From Neospora caninum Liverpool (Eukaryota; Apicomplexa; Conoidasida; Eucoccidiorida; Sarcocystidae), in assembly GCF_000208865.1 (NCBI RefSeq), contig NC_018395.1, positions 1,395,920-1,459,919 of the forward strand: a stretch of DNA of 64,000 bases, written 5' to 3'. A program made the position numbers and the translations under genes. Under the pieces are notes generated by a model. That model made no database searches. It was not told the DNA's origin and saw only the letters and a list, made by a program, of their open reading frames with translations. This document shows, piece after piece, positions 58,210-64,000 of the stretch. How positions within the stretch are numbered: the stretch's first letter is position 1; each line of letters begins with the position of its first letter.

Positions 58210-61200
58210 ATGACGCTGCCGGATGAGGACGAAAACATTCTCTTCTCGGAGGTTGTCGATTTTTCCATTTTCCCCCTTTCGCCAGGACGCAGACGCGAGC
58301 TCCGCGCCACTGCGGAGCTCCCGAGCATCTCGGACCTCCTCGGCGTCAAAGATGTCCGTGACGACGACGAAGTCGCTGCTGCCATCTGGGAAGCGTACGA
58401 CCGCCTGTACACCCAGTTCTCCGCACCTCGCTCTTCCTCGCCCTCCCCTCGACTCTCTCCTTCCCTGCCTCCATCTTCTCCTTCCTCATCTTCCTCGTTT
58501 TCCCCATCCACATCTTCCTCGTCCTCCTCGGTCTCACCGCCTCCTGTGTGTGGCGCTGCTTCGGTCCATGTGTTTTGTTCTCCTCAGCATGTCCGCGATG
58601 GCTTCCGTGTTCTGTTCTCCTTCGCCTTCGAGGCGGAAACTGGCGAGAGAAGCCCGCGGGAGTCTCTCGTCCTCGCTGCTCTCTCCGCCTCGCTTCTCCG
58701 CTGTCCTGCATGTGTCGTGGCCTACGTCGCCGGCTGTCGCCAGTTTCTCTTGGCGCTGCAAAGCGGCGAAAGCAGAGACAGAAAAAACCCGCAGAGACCG
58801 CGCAGTGAGGAGCCCCACGAGGCCGGCGACAGCCTAGCGGACGGAGAAGATTCCGACGAGGAAGGGAGCCTCCTCTGCGCAAGGCTGCAGAAGAAAATCC
58901 TGGCGTGGGACTTGCTGCGCCTGCTGGCGGTTCTCGCTGCTGATCGAGACCGCAGGGAAGAAGAGGATCGACGAGAGGAGGCGGCAGGAAAGAAGGCCGA
59001 CTTCGACATAGGCGACCGTGAGGATCCCGGCGGGCAGAAGACGGGGAAAGAAGCGGATATTTCTTTGTCAGGCGACACGGCAGGAAACAGAGAACGCTGC
59101 AGTCTCCTCTCGTTGGTACGCACAGGCGTGCAGACAGCACTTGATAAAAAGGCCGAGGTCGACAAAGGCTGTTGTCTCGCCACCAAGGAAGATGCCGCGT
59201 CTCCGCGCACTCCGGCGCCCTCTTCCGGTCCCGCCTCGGAAAACGCACTTTGTCTCTGCTTCCCCGAAAAAAACCTCCAAACGCTCCTCAGACGCCTTTC
59301 CCAGCACAGGTCAACTCTTTCGTCGGATCTGTCCAGTCGCGTCAGCGCCTCTCGTCAGCCGTCTCTTTCCTTTCGTCCTTCGCCATGCTCTTCCGCACCG
59401 CCCTTGCCGTCGTGTTCTTCCGTTGACCTTCCGAGTGTCTGTACACTGTTGGAAGTGCTGCTGGACAGCGCTCGGCTGCTGTACGTGGACTTTGATCTTC
59501 CACTGAAATCGCTCCAGGAAGACCTCAGGGATTTCGGTTCTTCCATTCCTGCTCTTTTCCTTCCTCTTCTGCGGAACCAGGAGTGTCTGCCAGCGCGGGA
59601 CCGAGGGCTGGAGACAGGCGTTTGTGGGGATTGTTCTGGTCCGTGCTCTTCTCCCTCGCTGAGCAGTGTCGGGCACGCGGAAGGAAGTGCTGATGGAGAG
59701 AAGCCGCGAGAAGGCCGCCAGGTGCGGCGAGCCGAGGATGCAGGGTTCGAGGAGGAAGGCAGCGGGAAGGAAGGAGACGAAGAAGCGCCCCGCAAGGAAA
59801 AAGAGAGACTCTGGCTACGGATGACCACCAGCGCGTTTTGCTCGCTTCGCGGGTTGACTCCAGAGACCCGAGAGCGGCTGTCGGGACACCGACGAACTCT
59901 GCGGAGCCTGGTCGTGGCTCTCCCTTCTCTGCTCGCTTCTTCTCCGGTGGATCTCTCGTCTGCTCGATGCAGCGAGCTTTGGGAGGCGTCTGTTTCGTCT
60001 TCCGGATTCGCCGCCTCGGCGGCTCTTCCTCCGTCGACTCTCCTTCTGCCTCTCCTCCCGTCGCCCGTTTTCTGCGTCGGGATTTTGCTGTATGCGCTTC
60101 TTCTTCGCCCCTGTGGAGTCGCACCTCTGCTGCTCTCTTTTCAAACGCATGCTCTTCCTGCCGTCCGGCTAGCTGCATGCGCAGCCCTCCACATTGCAGC
60201 TGTCAGACGCCCTAGTCTTCTCCTGCCTCCTTCCTCTCCTTCCGCCTCGTCTTGTGCCGCGTCTTCTGCCTCGGCTTCCTCATTGGCGTTTCCGGTTTCT
60301 TCCGCCGCTCCCTCTTCGTTCGCTACTGGGTCCAAATCCGACCCGGTGACCATCTGCGAAGAAGCCGGGTGCGTGGACGAGGACGGAGAGACACAGGGTG
60401 ACGGCGACTACTCGAAGGGAGAAAGGCACCGAGGAGAGGCCTCATGCGACGAGAGGCGGTTCGCTTCTCCGCCTGCCTCGCCGATGTCGGCTCTCGTCAG
60501 CGTCGTCCAGATGTGGGTCACGCTTCTCCACATTCTGTCTGTGCGTCTCGGTCAGGCGACACAGGAGATGGCGGCATGTCTCCAGCGATGCAGGAATGGC
60601 GCCTGGACGGGCGATCCAGAGATGGAGGATGTCGAGGACAACGTCGTCAGCTCTCTTCACCATCTTGTGCTGATTCTGCGCGCCCTTCACTCTCTCTTTG
60701 TTGTGGTTCTCTCTCCTGACTCCACTCCCGCAGTCGCGGAACCGATTGCCAGAGTGGGGGAGGAAGTCTTCAACTTCGCGACACGTTTACCGCCTTCTTC
60801 ATCTCTCTTTCCATTCTGTCCTTTCTCGTCCTCGTCCGCCGCGACGTCTTCGAACCCTGGCTCGTCGTCGGTCTCCCTTTCTCTTCCTGCCGCTGACTCT
60901 CTTTCTCTCTTTGACGCGTCGCCGCCTTCCTCTGCCTCCTCTGTGCCTCTTTTCTCGTCTTCTTCTTTGCCTTCTTCTCTGTCTTCGTCTTGTTGTCTTG
61001 CTTCTTCTTCTGTCCCCTCATCTCCTTCGGAAAGACATGTTTTGGAGTCGCACACGGGAGCGAGGCAGCTTCCGCATGGGACCCGTCCCTGGAGACAGTC
61101 TCCGACTGTCCCTGGAGAACGAGGCTGTGGAGAGGACGCGGGGCAACCTGCTCGGTTTCCCGCCCTCGGATCCGTGGCAGCAGTGATCCAGGAGGAACTG

Positions 61201-64000
61201 AGTGCGTGCGCGTCCCACGAGAAGGGGCTGCTGCTCGGCGCGGCGGAGGACGAACTTGGTTGTCTAGACAGTGCATCTTTGGCGAAGTCGAGAGGGGAAA
61301 CGCGACGCGCTGGTTGCCAAGACGCAGCGAGAAGCGACGCCCTTTTTCCTCCTTCGACTTTTTTCGAGCGAGAAGAAGACCGCGCCGTGCTCCTGCGTGA
61401 GGGGCTGTATCTGCTTCTGCCGTTCCCGAGCGGTCTCACGCGGGGCGAGGCGGGAAGAACAGGCGACGAAGCGAGAGGAAGCGTTGAGCTTCTTCTGGAT
61501 CGAAACTCGGCGGCGATCGCTCTCGGCGGTCTCCCGCGGGTTTTGAAGACGCTCGCGAGAGGCCTGGTCGAGCTGTGGGGTCAGCTGGAGGTTCACTCCT
61601 GTCTCTCTGAGCGGCGAGCGTTTTCTCGGACAGGCGCGGGATTTCGTGGAGGCGACCTGAGAGAAGCACCGGCTTCTGAAGAAGAGGGAGCAAGAGGCGA
61701 GGAAGACCAGTCTCGACCTGGGTTAAGTGAAGAACGCGGAAGCCAGGTGGGGAATGCCAGACGCGCGCGGGGCTTTCCCGAAGAAGCGGCGGTCGTTCTC
61801 GGCAGTGTCAGCGCTTGTCTCTCCGCAGAGCTCACTGTCGAGATCCTCGTCCTCAAGACGCTGCTCGTCGCCGTCTCCCTTCTGTACAAACTCGTTCGCT
61901 CCCCTGCACGCTCCTCACTCCTCTCCTCGCCGGCATCCCGTCCCCCTCGCCACGCTTCCGCGGCTGAGCTGTCCACTGAGACTTTCTCCCTCATGTCGGA
62001 AATGGCCTGTCGTGCCCGCGGACGCCGTCGCGAACTCGCCGAGGCTCTCTCTCTCGCGCAGCCCGGCGGCGAACGCAGGGAGTCGAGGCAGGACGGAAAT
62101 CCACAGCGGCGCAATTCTTCGCCGCGCACGGGTGCAGAACGGCGGTCGAGAGACACCCGAGGAGGCCTTTCAGCCGCAAAAGGGGGGGAGTCCGGCCTCC
62201 CCGAAGGCGCGCAGGAAGAAGGAGAGGTTGGCAGGGAGAAGCGAATTTTTGCGGGGATGGTGTGGGCGTGCGAACTGCTTGAGCGCATGAGCAGCAGCAT
62301 CGCCCGCTTCTTGCCAGGAAGAGAGGAAGGAAGAGAAAAGGATGGAGATGCCGGGAAGGAGGGGAAACCGAAGGAACGCGTGGCAGCGAGGGCGAACAGA
62401 GGCGGAAAGCGGATCCAGACAGTGGGGGAGGCCAAAGAATCGAGCGAATCCGAGGGCGCGTGTGAAGATGCGGCCGTGAGCCGCCTGAGGGCCGAAATTC
62501 TCGGTGCGTCGTCAGAGGAACGCGATCCTCACGGCTGCCATCCCTCGTGTTCTTCCTCATCTTCGCGTGTCGCTGCTTCGCCGTTTCTCTCCGCTGCGCC
62601 TCTTCTGCCCTCGCCTGCGTCCCGAGCGCGTGAGGCCGCCGGTGCACGTGCTGTCGGCGCGACAAGATGGGTCTGTCATTCGACCCAGGACGCGTCGACA
62701 ACCGCGGCAGGCAAAACAGGGGACTCTGTCCCGTTTTCGATTCGCCAAGAACAAGAGATCATTCTCGTGTCGGACTCGGAAGAAGAGGCGCAGCCGCCCC
62801 GCCTTCGTTCCTCGGCTCCTCGGCGACCTCACACGCACTTTGCAGTTGTCCTGGGAGACAGCGACCGCCGTGCCTCGGCGGCAGCGTCTCTGAGGGCTGG
62901 GGATCAGGAGCACGCGAGAGGAGGGAACGCGAGAGGCCAAGGAGAGACTCGCCTCCTTTCTTCGCCCCCACGCGCCGGTAGAGGAGGCGCAGCGGAAGCC
63001 CGCCAGCCGGCGGGGACTGGATCAACGGGCGTCGCCTCGACTCTGTCGGGTCGTGAAACCTCCGCCGCAGAAGGCGCGAGTCTAGAAGAACCGACCAGCC
63101 GCGTTTCAAAAGAGCAGGGTGGATCGGCTGCCTTTTCCAGGAGGGACTTCTGCGGACCGGGAGACGCTCCCGGCGTAGAGCTTATTCTGAGTGATGAAGA
63201 AGAGAGCGAACAGGGCCAGCTGCACGCGCAGCGCGCTGGAGAGGACACGCAGGAACAGGGGAGAGGCTCGAGCGAAGGAGCGAGAGAACGAGTGGTCACC
63301 CTCGATTGGGACTTCCCGGAAGACGACGAAACGCGGCGAGAGGTGGAGCTCAGGCAAGAAAGGAAGAGGGAGAGGGCCAGAGAGCGGCCGCGTTCTCCCC
63401 GTGCTCAGACGAAGAGACAGCGCACAGCGGACCTTTCGACTGTTGACTTTCTCGCCTCGTGTGTCTCTTCTCCCAGTCCTTGGACTTCTCGCGCTTCCTC
63501 GGCCTCTTCCTCAGGCTCCGCGTCTCCTCGATCCAGCTCGAGATCTTCACCGTGCCGGGAAATTCGCAGCAGAGCCAGGTCGCCTTCGTCCAGGTGCTCC
63601 TCCGTTGTCTCTGTTCGTCCTTCTCCCTCTTCGTCTCCTTCTCCCCCCCCTTCTCCTTCGTGCCCCTCCCCGTCTCCTGCTGTCTCCTCTCGCTCTTCGT
63701 CGCGCTCTTCTTCTCTCTCATCTGCCTCGTCTTCCTCGTTCTCTACTTCGCTTTCCTGCTCTGGGGCTGCTGGAGGAGTGGACATATCGGCTTTGTGGGC
63801 CGATGCCGAGGCCGCGCGAGATATGCAGGCGGCAGCGCAGGAGGCGCGAACTGCGCGCGAGGCTGCGGAGAAGCTTCGGAGGCGACAGGAGGCCGGAGTG
63901 AAGAAGAAAGCAAGCTGGACAGGTCGAACCCGCGAACAGGCCCGAGACGACGCGTGTCCCTCCCGCTGCTTCACCCCGAGCGACTCTGCGCCTGGTTCGC
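58210..64000 (+). CDS. Very large open frame, C-terminus outside window; possible Sen1/senataxin-type N-terminal region
   Basis: From an ATG at 58210 (or an upstream acceptor near 58180) the frame is open for 1930 codons to the right edge with no stop and no evident intron. The N-terminal 170 residues are compact (ILFSEVVDFSIF, AAIWEAYDRLYTQF) and include CPACVVAY at 165-172, recalling the CxxCVxxY near the start of senataxin. Leu-rich helical blocks separated by Ser/Glu/Arg-rich inserts continue to about residue 1400, consistent with a HEAT-like scaffold: LLEVLLDSARLLYVDF, LVSVVQMWVTLLHIL and LKTLLVAVSLLYKLV. Residues 1500-1700 hold SUMO-interaction-like motifs: EIILVSDSEEE at 1516-1526 and VELILSDEEESE from 1656. 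A Ser/Pro-rich tract (63471-63770) precedes a charged helix at the edge. If this is a Sen1-like protein, its helicase domain lies to the right. That identity is weak inference; the coding status is strong. Confidence 0.7.
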   Translation, partial: MTLPDEDENILFSEVVDFSIFPLSPGRRRELRATAELPSISDLLGVKDVRDDDEVAAAIWEAYDRLYTQFSAPRSSSPSPRLSPSLPPSSPSSSSSFSPSTSSSSSSVSPPPVCGAASVHVFCSPQHVRDGFRVLFSFAFEAETGERSPRESLVLAALSASLLRCPACVVAYVAGCRQFLLALQSGESRDRKNPQRPRSEEPHEAGDSLADGEDSDEEGSLLCARLQKKILAWDLLRLLAVLAADRDRREEEDRREEAAGKKADFDIGDREDPGGQKTGKEADISLSGDTAGNRERCSLLSLVRTGVQTALDKKAEVDKGCCLATKEDAASPRTPAPSSGPASENALCLCFPEKNLQTLLRRLSQHRSTLSSDLSSRVSASRQPSLSFRPSPCSSAPPLPSCSSVDLPSVCTLLEVLLDSARLLYVDFDLPLKSLQEDLRDFGSSIPALFLPLLRNQECLPARDRGLETGVCGDCSGPCSSPSLSSVGHAEGSADGEKPREGRQVRRAEDAGFEEEGSGKEGDEEAPRKEKERLWLRMTTSAFCSLRGLTPETRERLSGHRRTLRSLVVALPSLLASSPVDLSSARCSELWEASVSSSGFAASAALPPSTLLLPLLPSPVFCVGILLYALLLRPCGVAPLLLSFQTHALPAVRLAACAALHIAAVRRPSLLLPPSSPSASSCAASSASASSLAFPVSSAAPSSFATGSKSDPVTICEEAGCVDEDGETQGDGDYSKGERHRGEASCDERRFASPPASPMSALVSVVQMWVTLLHILSVRLGQATQEMAACLQRCRNGAWTGDPEMEDVEDNVVSSLHHLVLILRALHSLFVVVLSPDSTPAVAEPIARVGEEVFNFATRLPPSSSLFPFCPFSSSSAATSSNPGSSSVSLSLPAADSLSLFDASPPSSASSVPLFSSSSLPSSLSSSCCLASSSVPSSPSERHVLESHTGARQLPHGTRPWRQSPTVPGERGCGEDAGQPARFPALGSVAAVIQEELSACASHEKGLLLGAAEDELGCLDSASLAKSRGETRRAGCQDAARSDALFPPSTFFEREEDRAVLLREGLYLLLPFPSGLTRGEAGRTGDEARGSVELLLDRNSAAIALGGLPRVLKTLARGLVELWGQLEVHSCLSERRAFSRTGAGFRGGDLREAPASEEEGARGEEDQSRPGLSEERGSQVGNARRARGFPEEAAVVLGSVSACLSAELTVEILVLKTLLVAVSLLYKLVRSPARSSLLSSPASRPPRHASAAELSTETFSLMSEMACRARGRRRELAEALSLAQPGGERRESRQDGNPQRRNSSPRTGAERRSRDTRGGLSAAKGGESGLPEGAQEEGEVGREKRIFAGMVWACELLERMSSSIARFLPGREEGREKDGDAGKEGKPKERVAARANRGGKRIQTVGEAKESSESEGACEDAAVSRLRAEILGASSEERDPHGCHPSCSSSSSRVAASPFLSAAPLLPSPASRAREAAGARAVGATRWVCHSTQDASTTAAGKTGDSVPFSIRQEQEIILVSDSEEEAQPPRLRSSAPRRPHTHFAVVLGDSDRRASAAASLRAGDQEHARGGNARGQGETRLLSSPPRAGRGGAAEARQPAGTGSTGVASTLSGRETSAAEGASLEEPTSRVSKEQGGSAAFSRRDFCGPGDAPGVELILSDEEESEQGQLHAQRAGEDTQEQGRGSSEGARERVVTLDWDFPEDDETRREVELRQERKRERARERPRSPRAQTKRQRTADLSTVDFLASCVSSPSPWTSRASSASSSGSASPRSSSRSSPCREIRSRARSPSSRCSSVVSVRPSPSSSPSPPPSPSCPSPSPAVSSRSSSRSSSLSSASSSSFSTSLSCSGAAGGVDISALWADAEAARDMQAAAQEARTAREAAEKLRRRQEAGVKKKASWTGRTREQARDDACPSRCFTPSDSAPGS

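Noticed and set aside
57413..58213. 266-codon plus-strand frame just before the large open frame
   Set aside because: Its second half translates CT-rich DNA into Ser/Phe/Leu/Pro runs, as expected for a pyrimidine-rich 5' UTR; its stop overlaps the ATG of the large frame.
61593..62701. 236- and 280-codon minus-strand frames
   Set aside because: They are shadows of the 1930-codon plus-strand frame, which has the better protein-like content and continues without a stop.

Overview
The window looks like nuclear DNA of a tissue-cyst-forming coccidian (Apicomplexa, Sarcocystidae; Toxoplasma, Neospora, Hammondia or a close relative). The main evidence is a head-to-head pair of alveolin-type inner membrane complex genes recognisable as IMC1 and IMC4. 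Genes are intron-rich with GTAAGT/GTGAGT donors, long untranslated gaps, and serine/arginine/glutamate-rich insertions typical of coccidian proteins. I cannot tell the genus from sequence alone.

Layout, left to right. (1) 1-6180 (+): 3' part of a multi-exon gene with two tandem, degenerate ATP:guanidino phosphotransferase (arginine/creatine kinase fold) domains. (2) 10142-8952 (-): single-exon orphan with a clear signal peptide. (3) 15813-13595 (-) and 17400-20196 (+): IMC4 and IMC1, divergent, sharing about 1.6 kb of upstream DNA. (4) 23445-26061 (+): macro-domain protein. (5) 28438-32942 (+): divergent seven-exon alpha-tubulin isotype. (6) 34551-34303 (-): small orphan ORF. (7) 37286-34961 (-): three-exon orphan with an N-terminal signal-like segment. 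(8) 42728-38669 (-): protein with two FAM13-type C-terminal modules. (9) 45994-55928 (+): very large FANCJ/RTEL1-type iron-sulfur DNA helicase. (10) 58210-64000 (+): a 1930-codon open frame running off the right edge, with SUMO-interaction-like motifs and weak hints of a Sen1/senataxin N-terminal region.

Gene models were built by eye. For genes 1, 3, 4, 5, 7, 8 and 9 the chosen donor and acceptor sites join in a consistent reading phase from exon to exon, which is the main support for the structures. Start codons and UTRs are less certain.

Two themes stand out. The middle of the window is cytoskeletal: IMC1 and IMC4 form the subpellicular network, and the tubulin is probably a specialised isotype. 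The right end is genome maintenance: an FeS helicase followed on the same strand by a possible RNA/DNA-helicase-type protein. No tRNA, rRNA, transposon or CRISPR array was found. The 41-64 kb part appears more GC-rich and richer in low-complexity coding than 26-38 kb.
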